From the NCBI GenBank assembly GCA_903813345.2, contig CAIIXF020000008.1, positions 18,708,822-18,772,821 on the forward strand: a stretch of DNA of 64,000 nucleotides. The letters are read 5' to 3'. The position numbers and the translations under genes are program-made. Below are positions 29,901-42,500 of the stretch, piece by piece. The stretch's first letter is position 1. Each line of letters begins with the position of its first letter. Under the pieces are notes generated by a model. The model worked only from the letters and a program-made list of their open reading frames with translations, was not told the DNA's origin and made no database searches. This DNA comes from Owenia fusiformis (Eukaryota; Annelida; Polychaeta; Sabellida; Oweniidae).

Positions 29901-30796
29901 TTACTGGGGTCTTGTTCTTCAAAAGTTGTATTTTTGAATGTCAAGGTGGGCATGTTAAAAATGATTAAGAAGTTAATAAGAAATAAAAACCCATGAGTTA
30001 TATAGTAATTTATATGTTGGTGCAGAAATGTATAGTCTTGTCAATTTCTCACTTTGAAAATTTCCCATAATCCATTTTTTGAAAGTCAAACATCTTAGAA
30101 TTGTCTACCAGTAATGCCCAACTTCCAGATGAAAATTCTATCATGTCTGATTTTCCTGTGTTAAGGATTGTGGGAAATTATACCAATTTGATCTTCTTGT
30201 GCAAAGGATTATGGGGAAAATAGTGTTACAGATTTTTGAAGGAAAATGAAGAGGATAAAATACCCCATGGTTCTTAGAAGAACCTTTCTCTATGGAAAGA
30301 TTATGAGGATCTTGATTGTATGGAGATGGGTTCATCTATGAATTCTGGGATATCCCCTCATAGAGAAATTGTATGAGGGATGCATCACCATAGTAACAAT
30401 CAACATAGGTAGAAAACAAACTGTTCCTAAATTAACATGGCCACCTTGATTTCATTATTGTTCAAATGTTATCGAAATATGTTATAAGCAAACGTGTTTT
30501 GTCAATTTTTTACAGATATTATTGTTCTATGTTAAACAATTCAATTGTACATGTGAGCATGTTAATTAACATGTATGTGTATTTGACATTACTGAATTAT
30601 CAGTACTGGTGTAAAACATGCTTGTATGAAATTCCATGAAGTTGTAATATGTAAGTATTGAATTATAATATAAATGATCTTTGCAATATTTATAACACAA
30701 CAATGGAGTTTGTTGTTTATTATTTGCCATATCAGAGCTCTAAAGTGTTTACTGGATCGTTCTTGTTCATTACTTTTTGCTTGCATAGTACAATAA

Positions 30797-31690
30797 CGTC
30801 ATTTCTAAGGGCAATATAGTGAAATAATGGACCGAGGGCCGAAGGCCCAAGGTCCAATATTTCACTATATTGCTCGCAGAAATGACATTATTAGTATTAT
30901 TACCACCGTTAACGACCAGGACTGAGACAGCAAGAAAATCTTACGCATTGAACGATACTAGTATATAATTTCCCGGGGAAAATTGCCAGTCCAGAATATA
31001 TTCTAGACCGGTCCATATGGACTACCACTATGATGTCACACATTTGTCAGGTCGATATAGTAAAATGAACGCCTTCTAAACTAGCACTAAAACCCCTAGA
31101 ACTTATCCCGTTCCCGGACTATAGTCCTGCACTGATCGCATTCATTTGCCTGTACGATTACAACTTGGGAGAATTATCTACGCCCCTTACACTTAAGATA
31201 CCTACCTCAATGCATTATAGAACTCAAGATGTAACTTCTAATATATTGGAACCGCCGATTGTCTGGGTATATCGGCAGAACGGGAACATTTTCTCTTTTT
31301 CATCGAGAGAGATTCCATCACTTTTCAAAATGGCGGTTGGATTTAAAAGGGGAATCCCCCGTTTGGCTGTCCCGGATGTAGCCCGGAAGTACCAATATGG
31401 AGGAATTTGACGGTTGAAATAAGTTAAATGTTACACGCAAATATTGCGATCAAAAACGAAAATGTCTTCGTTCTGCCGATAAACCCAGACAATTGTGGAT
31501 TCAACTACACGAAAAGAATGCTAAATTACCAAGGAATCTATTGAAGTAGGTATCTGAAGTGTAAGATCAGTAAAAAATTCTCCCATGTTGTAATCGCACA
31601 GGCAAAAGATTGAGATGTTCACAGGACCATAGTCCAGGGATAACCTAGAACTGGCCCGGCAAGGTGGTAATAATGAATAATAATGCAACA
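30797..31690. mobile_element. Roughly 0.9-kb foldback element
   Basis: Two nested inverted structures. A hairpin at about 30797-30892 pairs ATGTCATTTCT/TATAGTGAAA blocks around GGGCCGAAGGCCC. From about 30885 (ATTATTAGTATTATTACCACC) the sequence is mirrored to about 31685 (GGTGGTAATAATGAATAATAAT). Internal arms also pair: GATTACAACTTGGGAGAAT near 31157 with ATTCTCCCATGTTGTAATC near 31579, and TATCGGCAGAACG near 31270 with CGTTCTGCCGATA near 31470. Arm divergence of roughly 15-20% suggests an old foldback or MITE. No ORF of note. Confidence 0.6.
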
Positions 31691-31928
31691 CCTCAAAGAA
31701 AACACTGCAAACAATAATCAATATATAATGATCACAATCTTAATGAATTATATTGAGGATTCAATGATTTAAGTACACAAATACTGGTTGAGACTTAATC
31801 AACTAATGTTTTTCTGGGAATAGGGCAATACCTGGAATGAATCTCATAATATTCTGTAAAGGTTTGTTGTTACTACACCTATACTATACCGCCATCTATA
31901 TTCGGTTCTCTTTGTCCTTGAATCTTAT

Positions 31929-32043
31929 CCAATCAGCATCGAGCCCGCCAAGCGTCAGTTGAAAAGTTGTAAATGGAGAATTAAATTCTCGCCTGTTTAT
32001 TGGACATTTTCACCGATTTAGAGTACCAAGTCACTAAATTTAG
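31929..32043 (+). promoter_or_regulatory. Candidate CCAAT promoter and first leader exon
   Basis: A CCAAT box at 31929-31933 in relatively GC-rich sequence is followed about 110 bp later by a strong donor, TTTAG|GTAAGTTC, ending a possible untranslated exon at 32043. It points toward LBR on the same strand, 7.5 kb downstream. It is purely a sequence guess: no TATA box is seen and nothing ties it to LBR directly. Confidence 0.25.
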
Positions 32044-32800
32044 GTAAGTTCTTGAATTTTGGAATATCGAAGATGATTTTAATGTTTAAAATAATGTGCT
32101 AATTATCCGATCGCTACTGTAAACTGCAGTAAAAGGCTGCGGAATTATCCAAATATTCTTTGTTGACCCAGAAAAAAGGTCAAGTTGCTCAGCTGTACGT
32201 TTGTTGTGAATTTCCCCTTCAATTCTCATAAATGTTTTGACTTGAATAAGTCTGTATTGCAACGAATAATCAACAATCTAAATTGCTATATCTAAATACG
32301 TATATGATGTATCATTGCAAAAGAAATATTATAACAAATAGTAGAATTTTAAACCGGAAGTTGTATTTTCCCTCACAAAAGTTGATCGAGTCTCAAAACA
32401 AACACTCCGGTCAAATTATTTGTGGAAGTAGCAGGAGCTCTGCAACTTGTACTAAAGATGTTTAAGCTACTTGATGCTAACGATCTATAGTAAATATGTG
32501 TCCAGATCTATAGAGATATCAAGTCGTCTTTTAGGCTATTTTGTCGTTGCTGTGTTTTCTATGGTCGTTTCAGCAAAATCGGTTTGACCTATGTCAATTT
32601 TTTGAGAAACTTTTTCTCAATGGTTTCCATGTTGCCTGTTGTTCTTAGATTTTATTTTGTCTATTATCAGAAATTCTAAGGGAACTCCTGTTAGTGTATT
32701 GGTGATGGGGCGATGTTATGCGGTGACTGTAGCCTGCTATTCGACTCCAGAATAGAGTAGTAGTTACATAGGCCTAGAGGGACTTATATAGGGGTTATAT

Positions 32801-32911
32801 TAGTCTAGCTCCAATACTGTGACCCCCCTCTCTACTAGACTAAACGCCTTCTCACACAGAATGTTGGGAGGTGTTAAGGGTAGGGGGTCACAAGGGCTTG
32901 TAGCCAGACTA
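32801..32911. mobile_element. 111-bp MITE with 9-bp target duplication
   Basis: Termini TAGTCTAGCT and AGCCAGACTA form an imperfect inverted repeat, and inside them TGTGACCCCC mirrors GGGGGTCACA. The element is flanked on both sides by GGGTTATAT (32792-32800 and 32912-32920), a perfect 9-bp direct repeat. Related copies lie at 33563-33667, near 215-253 and near 45430-45490. Confidence 0.75.
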
Positions 32912-33562
32912 GGGTTATATGTGACAACTGGGAATTTTGAAATGAGTTGAAACCATACCATGTCCATGATCTATTTATACATATGGGTTTAATTATATTC
33001 TATTCAAATTCTCTCTATATCTGCTTCAAATAGGCTTATTAACCTTTTGATTATTGGCATAGGACAAAGATTTCATGTAAAACTAACAACTTTTCAAGTT
33101 ACAACTCATTGTTACAGGACATTATTTATCTCTGATCATTCTATGTCGTGGTTATTTTCTTAGTTTAGTTCGTAGTTTAGTTCAAATCTAATGAATTTGA
33201 GCATTATCTTCTCGATCTCAGCTCCCAACATTTTTCTTTTCTTTCTCCTTCATCCTTCAAGCTATATTGGTATATAATGAATTTGCATCACACAAAGATA
33301 TGCATTCTGATATAATTAGATGCAATTGAAAACTACACATTCTATATACATGCATACATTATTTCAATTAGGGGTAATTCATAACATATGTCTTGGATCA
33401 TGTGGGACCAATATAGTTTCACCTGTTGTTAGAAAGACAAGTACTGTTATCATGGGCTTTCAACAGAAAGTCTATGGCATTATCATCCCTATCATTTCTC
33501 CCTTGGATTTCAAATGAGGTTGCAAAATGCTCATTTTCATGATTTTTCTGTTTGTGCTTTGC

Positions 33563-33667
33563 TATTCTAGCTACAAGTTCCTCCCACTACTTGACTACAC
33601 ACCTCACACCTGTATACTGGGAAGGTGTTTAGGGGAGGGGGGCTCACAAGGGCCTGTAGCTAGACTA
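33563..33667. mobile_element. Second copy of the TAGTCTAGCT MITE
   Basis: Left end TATTCTAGCTACAAG pairs with right end CTGTAGCTAGACTA. The right half shares GGGGG(G)CTCACAAGGGCCTGTAG with the 32801-32911 copy. No clear target duplication remains. Confidence 0.6.
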
Positions 33668-34337
33668 GAGACTTGCATATATTATACATAGTGCAACATT
33701 TCCAGGATTACTAGTAAACTCAACAAAAGGTGGATAGGTCAATTGGTTGAATGTTCTAAAATCCAATTTAAAGCGTGACTGTGTTTTCATACAACTAAGT
33801 TTTACAAAAACTATTGCATGAAAAGTATATGCTTATACATAAAATCCAATTGATTTATGCTGGATTAGAAAGGCCTTGTGCCAAAAGGAACAATAGTAGT
33901 CTGGTCGTATTAGAACTGGTTTCTGGTAATAACTTCTGTGAAAGTAGATGTAATGTGAGTCCTGTCAGGTCTGGTTTAGGTGTCAGCTTGGCTATTCATG
34001 GTGGCTCTTTTTTCTTTATGTTAGTAAGTGGTAATTTTCTGTAACTACTGGTAACCAATATTAATTCATATTGTAAATCTCCCCAATTCAAAAAGAATGT
34101 ACAAATTGATTTGTTTTAAAATTTGAAATACGCTTTTAAGGTTCCATATTTTATTTGATCATTAGTTGTTATTCTTGTTAACACCATATGGCAAATATAC
34201 TTCACTTTTATCCCTGTCTGTTGAACACAGTTTCTCAAGTAGATTTCAAGTCAATTACTTACATTTATATGTTATACCAATTATGTTCAAAATATGGAGA
34301 ACGTTCCATAGTATTTCAATTCATGGAGGCTTTATAC
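33668..34337. other. Intergenic sequence, nothing recognised
   Basis: AT-rich sequence with only short chance open frames. No splice-flanked conserved exon, repeat array or element termini were seen. Confidence 0.5.
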
Positions 34338-34971
34338 TAGTGTTGTAACTCGCGGGGATTTTTGGAATCGAGTAATTCGCGTGATTTTGAGTCTGAGATC
34401 GAATAAGAATCGCGATTTTTCATCAAAAAAATAAACAAGAAAAAATCTTACCATTGCATGTCATATGGTAGTTTTTTAGTCCTTTTTTCAATTTTCAATG
34501 TTGTTCACTTGCACAATACCCTAGGTACGCTAGGTATATCAAGAGTTGTCCATACCTACCGATTTAAATAACATACTTAATTACGACAAAAATTGAAATA
34601 TTGTTTATTTTATGTTTCCCGCCACACATTGTTGCAGCACTTTCATTTCCGGTTCTACGGACTGAATTAATCATGGGATTAAAAAATAGACTCAAAAATA
34701 TTTCATTTAAATTAGATTTATTACTCATATTCATTCAAATAAAAACAAATGATACACGGAACAATCATTTGTACATAGTTTCACCCTGTTTGTAAGAAAA
34801 AACAATGCATTTGACGCCAGGATTCGCTGTGAAATCGCGAATACGAATACAAATTCGCGAGTCTCAGACTCGTGTAATAATTCGCGAAATCTGAACTCCT
34901 AATCGAGCCGAATTCTATAACACCTTGGCGAGACGATTCGATGACTACGTGAGTACTTATCTACACCACTA
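34338..34971. mobile_element. 634-bp hAT-type MITE
   Basis: The left end TAGTGTTGTAACTCGCG and the right end CTACACCACTA are inverted repeats (TAGTG[T/G]TGTA). They are flanked by CTTTATAC at 34330-34337 and 34972-34979. An 8-bp duplication with TAGTGTTGTA-like termini is typical of the hAT superfamily. CpG-containing TCGCGA and TCGAAT-type words crowd both subterminal regions, while the centre is very AT-rich. No transposase. Confidence 0.8.
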
Positions 34972-35682
34972 CTTTATACTATTGACCAAAGCTACGAAAG
35001 GGCATCTGACCCCCAGCTGCCTGAGGTCTATAACATGCTTCTTGTACTTGTAACTGATATGCAGTTCTAGATTGTTGATATAGGATTAGATATCATTAAA
35101 ATCATACATGGAATGATTAGTAAAATCATCTTTATACCCTCATATACTGATAGAAGGGATAGGGGTCAGGAATAACAAGTACATGAAGGATAATGATATG
35201 ATGCTTCCAAATATATTGGCAAATGTTTCACTTAATTGTGTGCTATCTTTCATATTTGTAGCCAATGATTCATTCACATCTAAACTATGGTTATTGCAGA
35301 TAAGATATCCTAATCAGAAAAGCCATGTAAACTTGCATGTGGATCAATTAGTATAGTAGCATTTGGAGTACATTAATATGCAGTGCATAGGGGTAATCTA
35401 CCCCTTAAATGTTTTAATTATGCATCCAGTGAGCTTATCCTGTACACAAGTATGTTGTGCTTTAATTATATCATGGTTTACACTGTAAGCTTAACATTTA
35501 AACTATTAAACTTTGACATGGACCTGGGCCAAATTTCAGTTTGATTTGGACAAAGTGTCTTTTTTGCCAACCAAAGCACAATAGGTTCCCAACCTTTAGA
35601 AGGGTAAAATGCCAGATTTTGTAATATAAAAATATTTAACCATGTAATCATAGTCTGCATTATAGATATCCTCTCATGGGTC

Positions 35683-36011
35683 TCCTAGACTTCCACAGAT
35701 GTGATCATCAGTTCTGACCTCATAAACTATGTTCCTTCAACCCGAACCACGGTTCTAATGATGCGAATATTGATTCTTTAGTCGCAAACCACTGGTTTGT
35801 CTCTCCCGAACATATTTTTCCACTTGCACTCCGAATTCCCACATCACGATTTGGGAACTCCATTTGCAGGTGGAGAAATATGTTTGGGGAATTAGGAATT
35901 GGTGGTTCGTGACTAAAGAATCGACAATCACATTTTGAGGACCGTGGTTCGGGTGGAAGGAACATGGTTCGCAATGTCTGAACTGATGATCACATTAGTG
36001 GAAGTCTAGGA
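35683..36011. mobile_element. 329-bp palindromic foldback element
   Basis: The whole unit is close to a perfect inverted repeat. TCCTAGACTTCCAC at the left is mirrored at the right, followed by TGTGATCATCAGTT, ATGTTCCTTC, CCGAACCACGGT, GATTCTTTAGTC and ACATATTT blocks in the same order on both arms. Arms are about 160 bp with almost no loop. An 84-codon antisense open frame across it is a by-product of the palindrome. Confidence 0.8.
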
Positions 36012-37051
36012 GGTCTGTCTCACCTATTGCTACCTCCTTGGCATATTATTTTCAAAGTTCTCATTAATTCAGTCTCATCTAAATGTTAGAGAAAAGCTGG
36101 CCAATGAAATTGAAAATCTTATCTAGGGCTCTACTCCCTGAAATCCTTTATAATCATAAAAATCCTAAAATAAATGTAGCACAAAAATTACATTAATGTA
36201 AGGGCAATGCTTTCACAATGTTCTGATAGCCATCAATAATTACTGATTCAAATAATTAACATTAGATCATATTACTGTAATAGTGTATGTCTATACATAA
36301 TACAAGCTATTTGTTAGGTTTTGAATGACAAGGTGTGCCTACCTATCAATCAGTTATTTCATTTTGGCAAGGTAATATGAATGTACTGAAGGTACTGAAT
36401 GTAATCACAGACATGTAAATACACATACATATACTTGAAATTTCCATTAATTTAACTGTGAAGCCGGAGAGATGGGGAGACGTTGGCTTTGCCTTGTTAA
36501 TACATATTTGAAAAATGCAAATTGATACTGTTCCAAAATTCCAGTTGGTAAAATCCATGTTGAAATTCTTTGCCAACAAAATGCAAATTGAATGGCGCTT
36601 TTGAGTGTTGAAAAAAAGATTAACTGCTCAGAAAGCGAGTGGTTTTATCCCCTGGTCAAATATTAGTCTTTGATTTTGTTTGACCTAAAGAAAGGAGGCC
36701 AGTTCTATGGAATACATGAAAGTGCCTGACAAATTATTATTGGAGGTTTAACATATTTCCTGTTTTACTTGAAAATGATTATTCCAACAATGTGAATATT
36801 CAGGTTTTTCTCTCATGGGCAATGTAGTGTATATGTATTTAAGATTATACTGTGTAGTATTACAATTTACTATATAACTTTTATTGACATATTTTATCAA
36901 AATGAAATACATTGGTCAAAACTACTCACCCAAAGAGTAACTAACAAAACTCCATCTACAAACAGTACATTTACAGAATATGCACAATTTCATATGCAAA
37001 TATTGAAAGCATACAAGAGAGACAAAATATGAAAACCAGCAATGATTATAC

Positions 37052-37884
37052 TTAAAGTCCCCGTCTAAAGTTTGAAAATATTTTTTTATCATTCATTTAC
37101 TATTTTTCAGGACTTAAAAAGTGATTTTAGAGATTTTTGAACAAAAAAAATTTTTGAAAAAAAAAGTTGTGAGCATTTCATTTCTCAAATATTCAAATTT
37201 CCCGCCATTTTTCAAAAAAAGTTGAAATTTCTTAATCATCAAATATTTCTTAATGCATTTTAAAAAATATTATCTTTTTAACACCAATGCAAAGGTTGAA
37301 CAAAGGACACACTATTTCAATAATAAAATGCCATATTTAATAGACCACTTTAATGTTTTAGCATATCAAAAATATTTTGAAACATTAGTGATGTCACTAA
37401 GGTACCAAAAACTTTTTGAAAAAATTTTTTTTTTCGATGTCAATCTTTTCTAAATATGTTAGACTTTCATAAAAAACCAATGTTGATTGTCTAACCAGGT
37501 TAAAGGGAAAAATAAATTATGTTTTAGATATCATTGTACCATTGGTTTCTATGAGAACTAAAATTTTGAAATGCATTTTTCTCAGAACCATTTTCATGCA
37601 CTGATAAGTTCATTTCTCGCTTATATGAACCGATTTTCTTAATTTTTTCGGCAAAAAACACGGGAGGATGAATGCTATGCATTGGTATAAATTGTGGCTA
37701 ATTAGAAGGTATGAGTGACCTCTACAAGTTGGTTTTAAATAAATTCACAAATTTTGGAACAAAAAGTCTATCAAAAACCACTTTTTGAAATTAAAAAAAA
37801 AAGTTTCACATATCACACTTTGATAACATTGGGTAAGACTACAATATAAGCCAAAGTGGTTTAAACTTTGTACGGGGCCTTTAA
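37052..37884 (+). mobile_element. piggyBac-type MITE, copy 1 (upstream of LBR)
   Basis: Starts TTAAAGTCCCCGTCTAAAGT and ends ACTTTGTACGGGGCCTTTAA, so TTAA flanks inverted termini AG(T/G)CCCCGT. TTAA target duplication is the hallmark of piggyBac-like and Kolobok-like elements. The 833-bp body is AT-rich, without a transposase. It is about 95% identical by eye to copy 2 at 42034-42871, so the two moved fairly recently. Confidence 0.85.
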
Positions 37885-38482
37885 CTAGATTTCATATGCA
37901 AATTTTATCATTCAAGTGCCCTGGATGCTAATATTGCAAATACAGTACAGTGTATGTGTTTTTAAGTTTTGTCTTTTATTGTTTACTAAGATATCATTTG
38001 AATTATTTAGATCCATAAACAACGGATTAAACCCTTTTGTTGTTTTTTTAATTTCCTGCCCCGATCCCATCCAAAAAATTGTTGGTAAGGTTGATTTTCT
38101 AATCCTAGACTTTCGTCCTTTTGTATTCTCTAGCAGTGCAATAAATGCATACTCTTTTACCTTACTGTTTTAGGCATTTTAACAACTTTTTTTGTCTTGA
38201 AAAGTTGCAATGTTTGACTTATGCTCAATGACACTATTCCATTGACTAATATATTGACAAAAAAGGTTTTAGCAATCTCAATAACAATGTTTCAGCATGT
38301 AATCAAACAAATGTAAAATCTATATTCATCAGTCTTTCAACAAGTCACGATTTAGACTGTAAAATATTGAGATTTTTTATTTATATAAGTATTGTACATA
38401 TCATCCTCCTAAGCAGGTATCCAGAATCCGTACCTCCTTCCCCCTGCTATAACCAATTTGGAAGCGCCCGATTAAACTGAAT

Positions 38483-38560
38483 CACGTGATCTAATTATGC
38501 GCAATGACTTATACAAAGTTTCTGCCGCAGTGTTGCGACAGCCAATCAGAATGCGAGTTC
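38483..38560 (+). promoter_or_regulatory. Candidate LBR-proximal promoter motifs
   Basis: A CACGTG E-box at 38483-38488 and a CCAAT box at 38542-38546 lie about 1 kb before the LBR start codon in a locally GC-richer stretch. A possible leader exon follows, with acceptor TTTACAG before 38767 and donor near 38822. However, the 13-mer CCAATCAGAATGC is also found inverted in the repeat at 15285-15297, so these motifs may come from a transposon. Confidence 0.3.
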
Positions 38561-39093
38561 TCGGAGGATGTGTACATATTCTCTTGAAGTCTTGATCCCT
38601 ATGCAGAATTATTCCTCTGAAAGTGTGTGTCAGCCATAATCAACCTTTTCAATTATTTAACAAATCAAGAAAGACCATTATTACCTGGATTTAAATCCCT
38701 TTTATACATTATACTTTTTATGAAGATCTGCTATTCATATCAAGATATTGTTTTCATTATTTACAGGTTGTGACCAAAAACAATGAAAGTCTACCTTGTC
38801 GACATTAAACTGTCATCGATGGTAAAATGTGTTTTATGAAGGTCCCATTATTAGACAAAAGAGGTTGTCAAGGACTCTCTCATAAATCAGAATTTGTCTA
38901 TTGTGTTGATAATTGATATTTTATCTGTTAAGTTCATTGGCACCAATATTTTTGACAACTATTACTTTTTTGCATATACAGAAACCGGTATCTAATTTTT
39001 TTTAAATTGTGATTTACAGTGTATATATATATATATTGCACATGTAGTTGTATATATTAATGTTTGTAACGTATATCTATGTTTCTATTTCAG

Positions 39094-39153
39094 TTTTCTT
39101 GTAGTTAACAAAAGTGACCAAATAAAATGCCAGGCACCCCTACACGTGGAAAG
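39094..39153 (+). other. Probable LBR 5' UTR exon carrying a short upstream ORF
   Basis: A well-formed acceptor (TTTCTATTTCAG) and donor (AAAG|GTATAT) bound this 60-bp segment. It contains an ATG at 39127 in good context (A at -3). Spliced to the exon that begins at 39548, the frame reads MPGTPTRGKDHL then TAA at 39557-39559. It would therefore be a 12-codon upstream ORF 24 bases before the LBR ATG, not an alternative LBR N-terminus. Confidence 0.45.
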
Positions 39154-39583
39154 GTATATGACTTACCTGTAGTCTAATTACTACAGTTGATGTTACATGG
39201 CAGACTAGCGCAACATACTTTCTCATTTAAACTCCTTAAAAATGGCAAATCATCCAGCGTCAAATATGTTGTCTTGCTTTAAGCAAATTTTAAGTAAAAT
39301 GTAATTGGGATTATAAACCATGAAATGAATATTAGTCCAAATTTAATAGTTTGGTATATCCTACTGAATCACCTTGTTGTTTTATTGCCCACCTAAAGAT
39401 AATGTTTTAAGGAGTTTAAATGAATTTAAAGGCCTTGTTGTGCAAGTCTGTTTCTTATTTAAATGTTTCTGTTGTTGCATGGCCTTCTGGTCTGCTTTAC
39501 TCATGTAATAACTTCATCATTAACACCGCTATATTTATTGTTAATAGGATCACCTATAATAAGACTAACAATCACGATCCAAA

Positions 39584-42500
39584 ATGCCTGATGAACACAC
39601 TGTTGGGGACGCAGTTTATGCCAAATGGCCACAAACAAACCTTTGGTTCCATGCTACTGTAGTCAAGTCTAAGAAAGGTTATGTCACTGTGCGTTTTAAT
39701 GATGAGGATGCGACAGTCGAGACACTCCCCGATAAATTTGTCTCAGTGAGTGCATGGCTTTATTTTGTTTTATGTTGCCTTTCCGTTTCCAGTAGATTTT
39801 TTCATTAGGCAGTCTTTGATTTGCAAATCTATATTTAATTTATCCCATTCTTATACATAGTTAAACTTATCTTAGTGAAGGCCTTGCTCTAGTGAACACC
39901 TCTTCTCAGTACATACTCCATCGATTTCTGTATAAAATTACCTCTCGTAGTTAACACCTACATTTCTGAACACAATTTTGTGGCTCCATCAGTGTTCCCT
40001 GTACACAGGTTTTACTGTCGTATCATAGTTAGACATTCATCAACGTTCATTTTTTCGAACTATGATTTTGCTGTCTGCACTAAGTTAATAAACCTTCATA
40101 TGAAATCATAAAAGGTGAAAAGCCTTCTTTAAAGCAAGAGCTTTATCAACCTCTGGAACTTATTTATAAGTTTCTTTCTTCTAAGAAATAGAGTTAAACT
40201 TGACCTTGTAGCCTTTCAGTTTAAGGATAATCTATCTCTATTGAGTATCCTGATCTGTCTCTTCGATATACTTCCTCATATTTTTTTCTAATTTTAATGA
40301 AATGTACTAACACACGGTAAATGTTTTAATTGTTTTATTTCGTTATACTTTTCCTCCATCAAATTAATGTTTTATGTACTATCACTTGAATTTGACATTA
40401 TAATTAGTCCTAATAACAACTTTGATCTTTTGCATATTGTAAAGTTAAAAATAGTTGATTAATTGTATATTCTTAAAATCTTACATGACAAAATCTATAT
40501 TTTAAAATTGTTGTATTAATATTGACTTGTGATTTTGTTGTGTTATAGGCTGAGGGCAGGTTTGCCCGTTCAGGTTCCAAGTCTCCAGGACGCAAACGAT
40601 CACGCTCTCGCAGTAGAGGCAGGTCACCAGGTGAGTCACATGAATTTTTACAAAAAAATCTAGATATCATGACTTTTCCTGTAGTTTTAGCAGGGTGTCT
40701 CTTAGGCTATTTGAGGAAGGTCTGGTTCATTGCTTTAATTTTCTCCCAACTCTTACCTCTCAAATGAGTAATACATTTTTCCCACTTTATTGTATTAAAA
40801 CAATATTTGCTGTAGGTCGTAAAGTGAAGGCTAGCCCTTCCCCTGTTAAGAAGACCACCACCTCCACCAGGACAACCACTTCCACCAGATCCCGTAGCAG
40901 ATCTAAGACACGCGTCATGAGAGCTGAAACTCCAACCAGGCAGTCTGCCAGAATACAAGCTAAACAAATAGCAGAGGTATGACTTTTTGTTACTATGCAG
41001 TCACATTTATTTTATTTGGAGTACCCAAATGCTTGTTATATTTACTGTCATTAACAAATATTATATGGAGAGCGCAAATGGTAACATAAGAAAGATCAAA
41101 ATAATATGTCACCATTTTTAAGTACCAAAATATAGTATAATCAACTTTGTCTTCGTTTAGGGAATAAGTATATGGTAGCATTCACAAATTCAACTTACGG
41201 CTTAAAGTTTAATCATCTATTTTAAACCATTAGCCAGCAGTTGAATTCGTGAATGCTTCCTAAATATTGATACTTTGATCAAAATGAAGGCAATTTAGTA
41301 ATTGTATAACCCCTCCCCCTCCCATTATATAAGTAAGCAGTATTGAAATCTCCACAACTATTGACAATTGAACATCATAGTTATATTTGTATCGGACTAA
41401 TAATATATAATGTAATGTAGTAATTGGACAACTACAGTGTAATTATATATATCTGCATGTAATGATCTATCTAATTAGCACATATTGTCACCCTCTATTC
41501 ATGCCAAATGCTTATTTTGTCATTTTAGTCGCACATAATACACATTGCTTGCTTTGATATGTTAAAGGTAGTTGCTCTAACATCTTGCTAGCCCTTTTGA
41601 TATGATTCCATTTAAGTTTACTAGCTCGATCTACTGTTTTATAATGGATAAATATGAGTTTGACAATGAACAGTGAACCTACCATATTTCGAGCTGAAAT
41701 AATAGATGTTTACTTCTTGTTTTTTATTTCAGTGCCTGTCAAAAGTGGTCTTTGTACCTAGGTCACTTGATCATTCAAAAAAATGGCGACTGAAAAGAAA
41801 AATTATAGATCTTCTTCTTATATATTCGACCATTTGGCATCGTTCTCGACTCCTTCTTATGAATTGCATACCAACCAGATATTCAGGAAAGACTGACTTC
41901 TGGTCTCATTGATGTTGTAAACTGTGATATTATTTCAATAAATAATTGTAAACACATAATACTATATTTTCCTTCAATTGGCATTACAATAGTCAATAAA
42001 TAACTTGAAAATGAAGATATTTTAATTAATTATTTAAAGTCCCCGTCTAAAGTTTGAAAATATTTTTTTATCATTCATTTCCTATTTGTCAGGACTTAAA
42101 AAGTGATTGTAGAGATTTTTGAACAAAAAAAATTTTGAAAAAAAAGTTGTGAGCATTTCATTTCTCAAATATTCAAATTTCCCGCCATTTTTCAAAAAAA
42201 GTTGAAATTTCTTAATCATCAAATATTTCTTAATGCATTTCAAAAAAGATTATCTTTTTAACACCAAAGCAAAGATTGAACAAAGGAAACACTATTTCAA
42301 TAATAAAATTCCATATTTAATGAGCCACTTCAATGTTTTAGCATATCAAAAATATTTTGAAACATTAGTGATGTCACTAAGGTAACAAAAACTTTTTGAA
42401 AAAAATTGAATTTTTTTTTTCGATGTCAATCTTTTCTAAATATGCTAGACTTTCATAAAAAACAATGTTGATTGTCTAACCAGGTTAAAAAGAAGAATAA

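Larger units (their letters stand above)
26906..31928. other. Ena 3' UTR and intergenic region
   Basis: No coding exon is supported in this 5-kb stretch. It holds the probable Ena 3' UTR, a CACGTG plus CCAAT pair near 26999-27023, a GATGACATCA repeat, the 50-bp tandem array, a MITE, a 53-bp duplication and the left part of a large foldback element. All are listed separately. The remainder is AT-rich sequence without visible structure. Confidence 0.55.

Noticed and set aside
39127-39153. Alternative LBR start codon
   Set aside because: The frame meets TAA at 39557-39559 after splicing, so it cannot extend LBR.
41706-41912. ORF after a TTTCAG acceptor in LBR intron 3
   Set aside because: It does not match LBR, is not needed to join exons 3 and 4 (which are in phase), and has no donor in a useful place.
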